Source: Megalonaias nervosa (Eukaryota; Mollusca; Bivalvia; Unionida; Unionidae). From it: a stretch of DNA of 64,000 nucleotides. A model generated the notes under the pieces. The model was not told the origin of the DNA. It made no database searches and saw only the letters and a program-made list of their open reading frames with translations. Position numbers and translations under genes: made by a program. The stretch spans positions 1 to 64,000 of the forward strand of contig JAECUM010001808.1 in the NCBI GenBank assembly GCA_016617855.1. Direction: 5' to 3'. Below, piece by piece: positions 19,641-32,833 of the stretch (positions are counted from its first letter, which is position 1; every line of letters starts with the position of its first letter).

Positions 19641-20508
19641 AACTAACATTTAATATGATTCAGCACAATTACTTTTTCATAATAGTTAATATGGACCATT
19701 TACAATGTTAAGGTGGGCAATGAGTTAAAAATACAAATGACAACTTGGGTGACAGAACCAGTCTTACTTGACAAATTATATATCAAAACTTAGCCAATAA
19801 ATGACCTTTTGAAATGTGAATTATAAATTGTGGCCAAATGTTTAATTAAAAGTACTGCAGTTGAACACTGTATATGCAAACACACAAGATACAGCAGCAG
19901 TCAATATGATCTCATAGTTTATTAAGTTTTATCTTTAGAACAAATCTCATAAAATAATTGTGAATAATACAATGCACCAAATTACACTCTATAACCAGGT
20001 ATGCAAGACTTGAGTAGATAAATGCATATCATGGAGAAAAATTACAATTGTCAAAAAAAAGTGAAAAGCAAAATTTATTTGAAGAAACATTGCAATTCAA
20101 AAACCTTTGATGGTGAAAATTAAATATCAATCCTGTATGTATAAAGTTCATTTATTTCCTTGCTTAACAATAAAAGACAAGGTCTGCAGCAAACAAAGTA
20201 AGATGTGCATTAAAACATAAGCAAACTGTGCAAACCATGCAACAAAAGTGCATCTTGCTAATTTTGTTTATCAAAACTGATTGTCCCAATGAACTTTTCC
20301 TACAATCAAGATTCAGCTTTTAAATTTGTCTCATGAATTATTTCTCCATGAACTGACTTCAAGGCAAGAAAATTACTACATGAATAAACAGATTGACAGG
20401 CAACACCCTTTCTAGTAACAAAAGCCTACCTTTTATTTAGTCAAGAAAACTTTTCATTTCACTAAGCAAAACTTTTCTTTATCTTAGCGAAAACCTTTAA
20501 CAATGAGG

Positions 20509-20552
<44 letters not shown>

Positions 20553-20706
20553 AACCTGTATTTGTACTTCGACTATAAATGATTGAAATAAGAAGAGTTA
20601 CAATTGTTATAATTATATTCATGCAACAAATTCTCAGAAACCCTTCCAAAACACATACAATTACCAATCTTGTTTGTAAAATTCCATTTTTGGACACTAT
20701 TTTCAG
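19641..20706. other. AT-rich spacer with (TA)n microsatellite
   Basis: A TA run occurs at about 20511-20544 followed by (GT)n. No gene is seen. Confidence 0.5.
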
Positions 20707-21466
20707 ATGACTACACCAGGAAATTGCTATTGCTACCAGTCTGTAAAGTACAAACACAGCAACCTAATGACTACACCAGGAAATTGCCACTGCGACCAGT
20801 CTGTAAAGTACAAACACTGCAATCAGACAACTACACCAGGAAATTGCCACTGCTACCAGTCTGCAAAGTCCAAACACAGCAATCAGATGACTACACCTGG
20901 AAATTGCCATTGTTACCAGTCTGTAAAGTACAAACACTGCAATCAGACAACTACACCAGGAAATTGCCACTGCTACCAGTCTGCAAAGTCCAAACACAGC
21001 AATCAGATGACTACACCTGGAAATTGCCATTGTTACCAGTCTGTAAAGTACAAACACTGCAATCTAATGACTACACCAGGAAATTGCCACTGCTACCAGT
21101 CTGCAAAGTCCAAACAAAGCAATCAGATGACTACACCTGGAAATTGCCATTGTTACCAGTCTGTAAAGTACAAACACAGCAATCTAATGACTACACCAGG
21201 AAATTGCCACTGCGACCAGTCTGTAAAGTCCAAACACAGCAATCAGATGACTACACCTGAAAATTGCCATTGCTACCAGTCTGTAAAGTCCAAACACAGC
21301 AATCTAATGACTACACCAGGAAATTGCCATTGCTACCAGTCTGTAAAGTCCAAACACAGCAATCTAATGACTACACCAGGAAATTGCCAATGCTACCAAT
21401 TTGTAAACTCCAAATACTGCAATCAGATGACTACACCGGGAAATTGCCATTGCTACCAATTTTGTT
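20707..21466 (+). repeat. 60-bp minisatellite, about 12.7 copies, with 120-bp higher-order units
   Basis: The unit contains GACTACACCAGGAAATTGCC, then CCAGTCTGTAAAGT and CAAACACAGCAATC. Units at 20821-20940, 20941-21060 and 21061-21180 form three near-identical 120-bp dimers (CCAGG/CTGCAAAGTCC alternating with CCTGG/CTGTAAAGTAC). Since 60 is a multiple of three the array is open in two plus frames and one minus frame. The longest frame (20707-21468, 253 codons) would give 20-residue repeats with GNCHCYQS. Nothing indicates splicing, a promoter or selection on one frame, so I call it a repeat and not a gene. Confidence 0.88.
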
Positions 21467-22828
21467 AAGTCCCAATATGATGCTTCAGACTTTTACATTT
21501 TTACTTCAGGCATCTTTTTTAAAATTATCTATACAATGTGTCCATCTGACTAAGGCATGCTTTCTACTCAATTTTGTAACAAATAACACTCACCATATTT
21601 AAAATTGTACTTCTTATTTTCTCATTGCTTGCTAATGACACAAAAGCTCAAAAAATGACTTTGAGTTGTATACCAATTATAATACATGTAAAGGGACAGT
21701 GTTTCTTTATAAGCTTTAGTGAATGTATAAAACATTTTGCTACGGTATAGTGGGATATTTAAACCAATTATCCAGCCCTGCCAATTACATATATTTAAAC
21801 TAAACATATTTCAAACCTAATTTTTTCCATGTCATTCAACAGTAAATTTTTAAACTATGTATTAAAACTTTATCATGTCATTCATTTATTGACAGTAATT
21901 TAAATCCACCTCCAACAACTCGACTAATATGCTGAAACATTTACTTTGTCGAGTGCAATAAAAATATGTTTTACTGTGCAAGTTTTCTTTATTGGACACA
22001 GGATTTTCAACATCCATAGAATTTCAAATGACAAAGCACAAAAACTTGTCTGCTTCAAAGCAAGTGAGTTTCCATTAAATCTCCATGGTAACAAAGAAAT
22101 TAAAGGTAAAGGTAGGTTCATGAGGACACAATAGACTGGCTGTAATCAGTACACATATGAAACCTATAACTACAATACATGTGAAAATAAAGCAGCAAGT
22201 ATGATGAAATAGCAGAAGCACGTACCAGATCACAGTACCTAATCACTCTGTATATAATTGTTAAATAAATCAGGTTTAATATAACTGAATGATTGTCACT
22301 GATATTTCATAAAATATTACAGATCTGAAATACCACAATAGCATAAGTACTTACTTATAATTCAAGTCCAACTGCATACTGCATAAACCCAGATCTGATG
22401 TCACATAATGCACTGGCGGATCTGGGTCTATGCAGTCTGTTAGAGTAATCAGTAGAACAAACAACACAGACATTATATGACATTATGGTGCATTATATGA
22501 CAGTAGATAAGGCTCTATGTTCTTTACAGCTGGACTCAAAAAGTGTGCATATATGGCATATTTATACTTCACTGCATAAAGTCATATCTTTATGGCATAA
22601 AGTCATATCAGTATTTTATAGATTTAAGGCATCAAGTTATATCAAGTAGCTTACGGGTTTCCTTGTAGAGATACATAACAATGCTGATCCAATGTTTATA
22701 TCAAGGCCAATATCATCGGCCATATTCTCCGTAAATTCTCATCAACTCAGTTCTGAGGCATCAAAGGTTTCTAACAATTCAGTTTAAAAAAAATCTTTTC
22801 TTTGATTTGAAGAACATCCACCATTGCC
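21467..22828. other. MMUT 3' untranslated region and downstream flank
   Basis: The minus-strand MMUT transcript must end in here. Candidate AATAAA signals on the minus strand appear as TTTATT near 21885 and 21990 on the plus strand; I cannot choose between them. A diverged MITE-1 copy sits at about 22342-22480. No other gene is seen. Confidence 0.45.
22342..22480. mobile_element. MITE-1 (palindromic), diverged copy
   Basis: ACTTACTTATAATTCAAGTCC, split by two changes from the family terminus (phrase under 20 bases: ACTTATAATTCAAGTC), is followed by AACTGCATACTGCAT, CCCAGATCTG.. and GATCTGGGTCTATGCAG. The right half has drifted (repeated CATTATATGAC). Confidence 0.5.
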
Positions 22829-22911
22829 CTAAGAAGCAGATCGTTTCTTCTCTGGTGTGGCACCTTCCAGGACCTCTAATACCTTTCCTGCTGCATCAGG
22901 AATCCTTGTAC
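22829..22911 (-). CDS. MMUT: methylmalonyl-CoA mutase, last coding exon
   Basis: This exon encodes the C-terminal end of the mitochondrial adenosylcobalamin enzyme that converts L-methylmalonyl-CoA to succinyl-CoA in propionate, branched amino acid and odd-chain fat catabolism. The exon follows a tttactttag acceptor, restores a split Gly codon, and reads TRIPDAAGKVLEVLEG then a short Lys/Ser-rich tail and TAG (22829-22831). GTRIP plus the amphipathic helix is the end of the Rossmann-like cobalamin-binding domain. The tail (ATPEKKRSAS) is of about the same length as in other animals but not conserved. Entry phase matches the donor of the preceding exon. Confidence 0.93.
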
Positions 22912-25360
22912 CTAAAGTAAATAATGGCATACAGAATATCGCTTTTTAGAATTCAACTCAATTTAAGAACACTGATAAAATTAATGGGGTGGGGCCAATT
23001 TGTACTTAATAAGACAAAACATGTAATTCTCCCTTAACCAGACCCCACCCACCCCCGTTACCCAATTTTGCTGAGGTGGCAGGGGACAGTTTCATAAATT
23101 GGCCCCTGGCAAATTTTTTAACTTAAGGCTATGGTGTGACTTTTTGAGTTATTATTGTGTAATAATTAAAGATATGGACATATTTGTGAATTTGGTCTTT
23201 CCGGCTTGCGTTGTTCTTGAAACTGATGTGAGGCATATACACCTCATCAGTCAATGCAGAGTATGTAGCCAGTGAAATACCACTGGTCAGCTAGGAAGCA
23301 GAGCTAGCCACTTATAGCAGTAGACATGTTGGTTCAAGGCAAGTAGAATATCTCAAAAACTGCCTTGATGACAACTAATTAGAACTGCATCAAGCTATCA
23401 AGTACACAATGTTTTTCTAAATTATCTCTCAGCGAAAGGGCTTGTGTTTGCACTATGAGCATCACAGGTTCTCAAAAATGACCTTCAGACATGAAAATTG
23501 CATGTATAAATTTGAAGGTGGGGTGCATCAACTTTTTATTCTATGAATTTCCACTGACTTGTTAGGTCAAGTCAATGAAATTCTTAGGTTTTGCTTTATT
23601 ATAACTATCCAAAACTATGGACCTTTTGGACCTCACTTACGTATTTTATTTTGTATGAATTTTTATATTAGGCAGGTGTATGCAACATTAAATTTGTGAA
23701 CAGAAACTGTCCCTTACACCCTAATTACCGCGTGCCATCTACAGTGATCCTTCACAACAAATGGTGTTCAAGGCAGCCATCAAATGTATTATGTTTATGG
23801 TGAATTAAACTCCTTTATGCCTTATACTGGGTTATGCTACAGACCCTGAAAGTGGGAATTTTATCACATTTGCACGTCATTTATATTCATTTTGCACTTG
23901 CATTTGTATTCCGTTTGCATTAAATTTACATTTGCATTTTAGATATTTTCTCATTGTTTGTCAGTTAGTCTGAAACATGCATTTTGACTTCGCATTTACA
24001 GCTTTCATTCATCATTTTTCATTCATTTTCATTAATTTGTAATGCATTCCCAAATTCAGGATTTGTGTAACTAAATGGAGATAACTATTGATTTTGCAAC
24101 TTGTCTTGTTAAAAGTGCACTTAAATAAAATAGAAAATACATAAATTAAAAATACAGCATTGAATTTATGATAAATAAATGTATAGCTGAAAATGCAATC
24201 AATGCAAAACTAATGAAGAAGAATCTTGGTAGCAAAATATATATCCTATTTCATTTTCTTCACATAAAAATTGTAGTTACAACCTCAAGTGATAATCTCA
24301 TTACAGCAATGGTCATTGCTCAATAAATGTCACAGCTTGTACAAAATGTAATGGGATCTATGATCGTGCCATCTTATAAAAGGGACCATGTTATAAAAAG
24401 GACCATGTATAAAGAGATCATGTTATAAACAGGACTATGGTATAAAAGGGACCATATTATGAAAGGGACCACATTATAAAAGGACCATGTTATAAAGTGA
24501 CCATGTTATAAAGGGATCATGTTATAAACAGAACTATGTTATAAAGGAAAATTGTTCTAAAAGGGACCATGCAATAAAGGAATCATGTTATAAGAAGCTG
24601 CCTTACAGCGAAGAGCCATTGTATTCAGTCCCAAGAAAGCCAATGTGATATCAGTCCAAGCTTAATAAACTGGCTACCTCTATAAAAATGCCAAGAATTT
24701 TAGTGTCAGTGATGGCTGATTGTCACTGTTACTATTGTCTGTAGACCATAATACAGCATATACGCACGGTCAGATATGATACACTGATCCAAATCTAAGC
24801 ACAAAATTGATGTCCTCAATGATTAACAAGGTCTTACATAGGAACTGCACAAAGATCCTTGCTGAATCATGAAACTAATTTACATGACAAGAACCATGTT
24901 ATAAAAAATTACTAAAAATATCAATTTTGGCTCCTGTCTTTTTTTCAACCAATTCTAAAAAGGTACATTTTAGACCATGAATCTTCTCAATGTTCCAACA
25001 TTTTTTTGCTTTCCGGAGATGTGTGTTTTTTGGCAAAATGAAAAAGACACAACATAAAACATTCTTCAAGAAACTGCCAATATTCAAATGAAAGTGTAAC
25101 AAATAATTCTGATGTATATTACACCTCTCCCTCCATAACTTACACAAACTTGGGTTCAAAAGCATAAACCACAGCATTGGCGTGGGTGAGAGTTAATGAG
25201 ATACATCTGAAAAATTAGGGATGCAGTTTTCATTGCCAAAGCTTACTGATATATTTCAACCTAAAACAATGCACTCTGCTACACTGCCGGGAAAAGGGGT
25301 ATCACTGCTCTTAAGTACACTTGATTGGGTATTAGGCTTAAACAGGCAAACAATACATAC
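22912..25360 (-). other. MMUT: MMUT intron (last), about 2.4 kb
   Basis: GT donor (25360-25359) and AG acceptor (22913-22912) on the minus strand; phase 1. It holds a minisatellite at about 24360-24600 of GGGACCATGTTATAAA-type units with loose period. Nothing else is recognised. Confidence 0.85.
24360..24600 (+). repeat. short-period minisatellite, GGGACCATGTTATAAA-type units
   Basis: About twelve diverged copies of a 16-20 bp unit. The core ATGTTATAAA resembles the TTATAACAC phrases elsewhere in the window. Confidence 0.75.
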
Positions 25361-25449
25361 CTGGTCCAAATATAGCAGCAATTCCACAACTATAGAGGAA
25401 GTCATAATCCTGTGGGGGAATCACACCACCTGCCACAACAATTATGTCT
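25361..25449 (-). CDS. MMUT: methylmalonyl-CoA mutase, penultimate coding exon
   Basis: The exon starts after acceptor tttacttccag and ends at donor GTATGT (25360-25355). It encodes [19 protein letters not shown] then [11 protein letters not shown]. The AGGVIPP segment supplies the GG element of the DxHxxG-SxL-GG cobalamin-binding signature. The first base completes a Pro codon from the upstream exon (phase 2) and the last base starts the Gly codon completed in the next exon (phase 1). Length 89 bp. No stops or frame changes. Confidence 0.94.
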
Positions 25450-26278
25450 CTGGAAGTAAAATGTATCTGAATTGTAAGATTTGTCAACACAAAAATAAGC
25501 CTGATACACGCACAGGGGCTGATACACTCAATTTAAGGAATGGCAGACCATTTTTCCCATGCTCCCACTTGACATGGCCATGATCACACCCGCTTAATAT
25601 TCAAGTGAAATCCCACTGAATGGAATACTGTCCTCTCATTGGTTAAAAGAAATTGATGTTCTGCATTTATTTATAGCTTATTTTCAGTTGGCTAATGAGA
25701 AGGCAGAATTCCATTCAGCACATTGTTCTTGCATATTAAGTAGGCGAGATTATGGCCATATCTAGCAGTAGCATGAGAAAATGGTCTGGCATTCCTTAAA
25801 GGTATGATAGCAAGCCAAACTGTGGATATACATACAAAGTCGAATGTCTGAGCTAAACATCAGTACCAAATTTATTACGTTACGCGAAATGTAGCTTAAA
25901 ATATCAGCATTTACTCTTAAATAGGTCGCGCAAGAAAGGAGAACAGTGCCTCCCTTATAGTTATTATATAGTACATGTATGACAGGTAAATTGTAAGCAA
26001 TGATACGAGCCCCTGTGGATACACTCACCTGTCTTACATAACTTGTCAGTTGACTTATGTAGTACTCTAAGAACACAACTCGTGTGAACAATCTCTTAAA
26101 CGTTATATCATGCCCACTTTACCTATTTTAATATAGTCTGATTAAAAAAACTTTCAAAAGATAAATGCCTAATCCGAATGGGCATGGTCTATGCCAATAA
26201 AATGAAGTTATGGATTCCAAGACCTTCAAAAGTGAAGTTTACAAACAAGTTTTGTGTCCTGCTGAATCACATGACTTT

Positions 26279-26557
26279 TGAACTGAACTATGCTATGATG
26301 TCTGCAATGTGACAGTTTATAGTGGAATCTAGCACTAGAGCATCGTGCCGCAGACACGTAGCATCATGTCCTACCCAGTCATATTATCCTGACACCAAGT
26401 CGACCAGTCCAAACAGTAACCTCTTAATGCTGAGGACCAAGTGAGGCAGCTGCTAGTACCATTTTTATAAATCTTTGGTATGACTTTGCTGGTGTCTGAA
26501 CCCATGACCTACCACATCCAAGGTGGATGCTCTAACCACTAGGCCACCGAAGCAGTC
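26279..26557 (-). mobile_element. tRNA-derived SINE, family B
   Basis: Minus-strand copy with A-box region GGTGGCCTAGTGGTTAGAGC and a decayed B box, the family body and a tail shorter than the 14.2 kb copy. A short duplication (AACTGAA) flanks it. Confidence 0.75.
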
Positions 26558-27384
26558 AAACTGAAATTGTAATTCTGTTGTTTTTTCTTTTCTTAAGGCC
26601 ATTTTGTCCTATACTATTGGTTTTTAAATCTGAAAGTTTTTCAGGAGAAAAGCATATTGTGGTACTTTTTATATTAAAAGCTAAAACACAAAATATAAAT
26701 TTAATATAAATTTTAAGTAATGGCACTGAACATATTAAATGCCATAAAATAATGTACAACACATCTGATAAAAAAAGATAAATGCTTTCAAGTACTTTAA
26801 CAATAGTCAAAATCCACTACTCCAAAAACAACAAACTTGCCTCCAAAAATTTATTTTTAACTATAACAAAAATTGAAGAAATAATTGCAAATAGAAGCAT
26901 AAAGTTACACAAGGTGTTTTCAAGAAATATGTCCTTACTGGAGCAAAATCAATATTATTAAAACCACAAATACCTGCAAACAAATATTAATAATTGTGTA
27001 AAGAAACTCTAATCATTTATTTCTGACAGCACATATTGTTTATGCTAGTACCTTTTCTCTAATAATATTTATATTTTATACTTGTTCTTACATTATAAAT
27101 TATAAATAAATTATCTTAATTGCGAAGGTAATTTAGTTTGCTAATTTTTATAAAGTGTTCTTCTGAGATTTATTCATTTCGTATTCTAATATTTTAATAA
27201 ATAGTTTGGTTTACATAATGTTTTACTGAGGAAAACATGTAATGTAACACATGCCAGTGATTTTAAATATTCAATTGTCATGGGTTGCATCAACTGCTAT
27301 CCTTTAGAAACAATACTGCTAGTTTAAAGCAACAAAAACACACCACAAAAAAAAACATTTGATTACACTGTGTTTTTTTTTAGA

Positions 27385-28310
27385 ACCAAGAAGTCTTTTG
27401 GTGAAAATCCCATATTCATATGGCCATTTAATTCTTCTGGAGTAGTGATAACATGGTTTTCAATATACCATGATGGAGAATGGCACCATGTCATTTCTAC
27501 ATGTCAAGTAATTTTCATGAAAATCCCATGTCAATATGACCATTTATTCAGGAGGAGTAACATCAAAATATTCAAGATCATCACCACATCACCATATTTT
27601 TGAGGGTCATCATGTTTTGGACCAACTAGACATTAGGATGAATGTGAAGAAAGTTTCATGGCAATCCTCTTAGCAGTTAATGAGAAGAAATAAAAACTAG
27701 AGTTATTGGATGCCTTACATTTAGACCAGACCTTTACACTGGCTGAAAAGAATTTCCAGGAATCCAAAATGAAACTTTTTTCCTTTTAACTGCTGAGCAT
27801 TGAAACCATCTGGTGGGTATACTGACTGTAAGATTGCTATCATGCTTATTTTGGACCTGCTAGACATCATAAGAAGTCTTGGGATAAAACCCCCATTCTG
27901 ATATGCTAATCCATTCAGAAAAAGTAGCAAAAGCATAATTTTCAAGTTGATCACTGGTGACCATATTGGATTCTGATCTTCATGATTTCCAAGATGGCTA
28001 CTATGATGTCCATATTGGATGTCAAATTGGAACCCTTTTCATTTAAGCCTAAGTAGAGATCATACAAAGTTTTTCAGTGAAAGCCTTGTGTCAATATGAC
28101 CAAGGATTTATCAGTAGTGGCTGTGAAGGCTACATAGGAATCTGAGGGGCAACATTTTCATTTAGGCGTAACAAGACCATGGGTATGAAATGTCTGCAAA
28201 GTTTTGTGGTAATCCTCTTAGGAGGAGCAGCAATAACAAAACTTTGCTAATGGACACCTGATGAAAGGCCTCTGCATAAGCTCTTCTGGACTATGACCAG
28301 TTGCGCTAAA
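27385..28310 (+). mobile_element. Helitron-like non-autonomous array element, copy 2 (two partial copies)
   Basis: Units with TGAAAATCCCATGTCAATAT, CCATTTATTCAGGAGGAGTA and TTTTCAAG, an internal end section at about 27640-27715, then further units and a final end section with AGCTCTTCTGGACTATGACC and CTAAA (about 28280-28310). Probably one element inside or beside another. Confidence 0.45.
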
Positions 28311-30119
28311 AATCTGGTCAGCCAAGTTTCATGATTCCTTATGAGCGGGGAGTATTATGCAGAGTGTCCGCTTCTTAAATGAAATGAAGTGTGATAATGT
28401 CTGTCAGAGTTAAGAAATAAGCATTCTCCAGTTTTAGAAATCCATAAAACACAAATATACAATCATGTGCATCATGTTTTCTTGGTTTATCTTTGCCCCT
28501 AACATGCTGGCCAAGAACAGGCTTAACTACGGCAAGCAAATAACAACAGCTGGGTGTTTAATTTACACAGTGTCAGTGACAATTAGAGTCATTACAATAG
28601 TTTTCACAATAAAGATATTCTTTGATTATTTGGCTGACAACTGAATTTAATTTAACAAAAATACTGCATCTGAAGATCAAGCCCAAATCGAATATTGCCA
28701 TAAAATGTGACCTTGATCTCAAGGTCAAAAGGTTCAGCAAACAAATTGCATAATTATTCATCTTTGTTTCATACATGCAATGATATATGCAAAACAATTA
28801 ACCAAATCCATCAAGGGATTTTTGAAATAAACGAACTTCCAGCAAACCCTTAACACAAAATTTATGATTATGACCTTGACCCCAACATCAAAGGGGTGAG
28901 CAAGTGTACTGCAGAATTAAATGCCTTAACTTCATAGTAATGTATTTAAAGTATGAATGCTATCAAGAGGTTTAGGAAATCAAAATAAATTAGAAAACTT
29001 GAACCAAAACATTATTGCAAAATTTCTATGACTGTGCCCTTAATCCCAAGCAAGCAAGAATTGTCTTCGCTTCATAATGATTCTTACAGTAAGTACAAAA
29101 TCCATCAAAGGGTTTAGGAAGCATAATACCTGAAAATCAAGATGGTGGATGGTACAAGTGTATCTGTCACAGGCTCTCTACTCTCAGCCAATTGTATGTA
29201 TTTTTATCTGCCTAAGTATATTCTAAGCAGATTTTACTGTTTATGTCAATAACCATGCACACAATCTACAACCTTCAAAAACCGTGCTCACAAAACTGCA
29301 GCCATCTTCACTGTGCTGATATAAAACAGAGAGTGTTAATAACAGCAATTAGACAATATTTTATTTAATCGATGCACTGAATGCATATAAATCAGAGAGC
29401 AATGCCTAGTATAGATAATAATATTAAAACATTAAGTATTAATAACAGTGAGTGCTCAAAAATATTCCAATTTAATTAATGCATTGAATGTATACTAAAT
29501 GCAGATGCACTGATAGCAATGCCATATGGTAACTATGGTAACTATTTGACCTGCAGATCTAAGTTATAAACTATAATGAACATGGTAGCGGAGCTCCATC
29601 CTGTTGACAAACTCCCCTTCCTGTTTGCCTGATGCTTCAAACTAGAAGAAGTTGTCCAGCCACAGCTGTGCTCACTTCTCCAGAGGTTGTCACAATAATT
29701 TATGATTTGATTCCTCTGTAGCTGCTGCAAAAGCTTTAGTCTTCTGCATTGTTTTCATGGAATTATCTTTGCTGCCTCTGGAACCTGACTGTGTACATAT
29801 ATTTTAACCATGCCTTCATTTTCTGTATGGCAGAATACTCAACATTTGTGCATATCATATTCTTAGCATTTCCAAAGTAGTTTTGCTTCAGTAATTTTCT
29901 GTTTACAGAAAGTAAAACAATCCATCACAAGAAGATCGAGACCTTTGTTACTTTTTACAAATTCTAAAGGCATTCTCTATTAACACTCCTTGTCAACAGA
30001 AATTTTTTAATAAATGAGTTCACCAACTAGCTACAACATTTATATAATGAACTACCCCTTTAATTATAACCAATTTTTATATGACTACTCATAATTATTG
30101 CTTACTGATTGACAATTAG

Positions 30120-30435
30120 TGTGTGTGATTTGGATTTTTAACACAGCTTTAAAATTTTTGCAATCATATCGCTACTATGTCTGCAGTGTGGAAGTTTATA
30201 GTGATGTCTAGTACTGGGGCATCATGCCGCAGACACGTAGCATCATGTCCCACCCGGTCACATTATCCTATCACCAGGCCAACCATGTCCTAACACTAAC
30301 CTCTTAATGCTGAGCACTGAGCGAGGCAGGTGTTGGTACCATTTTATAAATCTTTTGTATGACTCGGCCAGGGTTTGAACCCATGACCTCCTGCATCTGA
30401 GGTGGACGTTCTAACCACTAGGCCACTGAAGCATT
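30120..30435 (-). mobile_element. tRNA-derived SINE, family B, with target-site duplication
   Basis: Full-length minus-strand copy. Flanks CTGATTGACAATTAG (30105-30119) and CTGATTGGCACTTAG (30436-30450) agree at 13 of 15 positions, an aged target-site duplication. B box decayed (GGTTTGAACCC on the minus strand is one change from consensus). Confidence 0.85.
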
Positions 30436-30834
30436 CTGATTGGCACTTAGAAGACTACTAACAATTATCACTTACTGAATGCCACTTTGAAGACAGTTTA
30501 AAATTAAAAATAATGTATTATTTTGATAAATATGTTGGACAGGGAATTTTCTGTTTTGATTTGACAATATATACAAAATGACATAACAGTGGTTCAGCAC
30601 CTACAAGTACTACTGACTAACCCATCACACTCATGGATTATTTAAATATGGTTTTACACCACACCTCATCATTAGTATCAGTATCCTACTTAACCCACTT
30701 TTTCAAATGAGAACTGGAGAACATTTATTCAGGGAGATACTTCGAGAGGAGACAAAGGTCAGTGCCCTTTAAACTGTGCCATCCCAAAGACTGAGGAATG
30801 AGAAATAACATTCTGATTATATGTGTCACAACAT

Positions 30835-32405
30835 CAGGAGTAGTGATGATTTTTAAGAGTTTTCATGGCAGCCATATTGGATACACAACTGGCACAATTT
30901 TCATTTAGGACCAACTAGGTATCATAAGAAGTCTATTTTTGAGAATCCTATTCTGACATAGCTATCCATTTGGGATTTGTCGAGACAGAATTATTTTCAA
31001 GACATCAGTTTCCATTCAGAAGGTTTTGGTTTGGTTTTCTGCCATGGCAAATAGAGTAAAGTCCCTTGCCCAAGGACACACCAAGGATGCTGACCCAGAT
31101 TGGTCCAACGGTAGGATTCAAACCCATACCCATTGGTAGTGAGGACAGCAAACTAACCATTCTGCCACCTCGACTCTCTCCATTCAGAAAGAGTAGCAAT
31201 AACAAGATTTTCAAGATGGCTGCTGTGGTGGCTACAGGTATACTGAACATCAGACTGACACCAGATTCACTTAAGACAAACTAGATATCAAAAGAAGTCT
31301 TTTAGTGAAAACCTCGTGTTGATATGACCATCCATAAAGGAGTTAGTGTTATGATTTTCAAGATGACCACTGTATGATGGCCATATTAGATGTCAGCTCA
31401 GCCCCAATTTCATTTAAGACCAACTGAATCTCATAAGAAATTTTCTGGTGAAATCCCCTTTTCAATATGTCTTTCTGATCAAGTTGAACGGTGATAACTA
31501 GATGTTTAAGATGTCTGCCATCCTGACCATATCGGATACCAATTATCGGTACCATTTTTACTTAGACCAACTAGACATCATAAGAAGTCTTTCAGTGAAA
31601 ACTTCATGTTGATATGACCATCCATTCAGAAGGAGCTGCAATAAAAATATTTCAAGGTGGCTGCCAAATCGTTTGCCATATTTGACCTTAGACTGGCACC
31701 ATTTTCATCTAGGACCAACAAAATATTATATTAAGTCTTTTAGTGAAAACTGCATGACCATCTAATATGTAGGAGACAAAATAATAACTGGACATCAGAT
31801 GGGCACTATTTTCATTTAAGACCAGCTAGATATAATAAGAAGCATTTTATTGAAAACCCCAGGTTGACATGACAATTCATTTGGGAAGAAGTGAGACAAG
31901 ATTTTCAAGATGACTGCCATGGCACCCTTATTGAACTTAAGACTGGCACTATTTTCATTTAGGACCAACCAAACAGAACAAGTCTTTTAGAAAAAAATCC
32001 ATGTTGATTATTGGCCATCCATTTAGGAGATGTAATGATCAGATTTTGAAGATGACCAATGTGGTGGGCATACTGGACATCAGATTGGCACCATTTTTCA
32101 TTTAAGACCAACCAGACATCACAAAAAGTCTTTTAATGAGAACCCCATGTTCATATGACCATCCATTCAGGTGCAGCTATAACAAGATTTTCAAGATGGC
32201 TGCCATGGTGGTTATATTGGATGTTCTAAGAGCACCATTTTCATTTAGGACCAACTCGACCATGAGATAAATGTGTGTGTAAAGTTCAATGGCAACCCTC
32301 CAAGTGCTTTAGGAGTAGTGATAACAAACTTGTGCTAATAGATGAACAGATGATGGATAACAGACCATATCATAAGCTCTTCTGCTCTATGACCAGCAGA
32401 ACTAA
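30835..32405 (+). mobile_element. Helitron-like non-autonomous array element, copy 3, with a nested SINE
   Basis: Eight or so diverged units of about 170 bp, each with GGCACCATTTTCATTTAGGA, a GACATCATAAGAAGTCTTTT segment, ATATGACCATCCATTCAGG and TTTTCAAGATGGCTGCCATG. The array ends with a section TGTGTGTAAAGTTCAATGGC..AGCTCTTCTGCT..AGCAGAACTAAT. The terminal TTCTGCT/AGCAGAA pair forms a 7-bp stem followed by CTAA then T (32402-32406), as at Helitron 3' ends. A SINE-C copy is nested at 31022-31179. Confidence 0.5.
31022..31179 (-). mobile_element. tRNA-derived SINE, family C, nested, with target-site duplication
   Basis: Minus-strand copy: tRNA-like head GGTGGCAGAATGGTTAGTTT and B box GGTTTGAATCC, followed by CCTTGGGCAAGGGACTTTAC, a phrase typical of conserved central domains in several animal SINE superfamilies. 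A perfect 10-bp duplication, CCATTCAGAA, occurs at 31012-31021 and 31180-31189. Confidence 0.85.
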
Positions 32406-32833
32406 TAAAAATACATATAGATGGAAACAACAGTGAACCTTCCATGTGAAGTGTTGCAACAATGAGCATTTGCATGAATACATGAGTCTGTCTGACTACA
32501 CTTCTTATTACATTTAAGATAAACATTCCCATGAATGACATTGTAGCAGTTCATCCTGATCTGATATAAACACTAAAACAAACATATATTTGTTACTTTT
32601 GCTGCTATAATCAGTACCTGTAGGTACACTTTTGACTGCAAAAGCACCTTTTTATACTGGGATTATGCTGGGTTTGTTATGTGCAAATGTTTCCCAGTGC
32701 ATGACAGAATGATGAAAGCAATGATAGGAATAACCAGTTTTGTACATCCCCTACACAAAAACATCACTTGTCCAGTCCTTGAAGCCCAAAGGCAGATTAA
32801 CAGCCTCCATTCTGTCTAAATGACTCTTGACTA

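Noticed and set aside
20707..21468. 253-codon ORF as a Cys-rich repeat protein gene
   Set aside because: The array is open in several frames on both strands because the unit is 60 bp; no promoter, splice or frame-specific constraint is visible.
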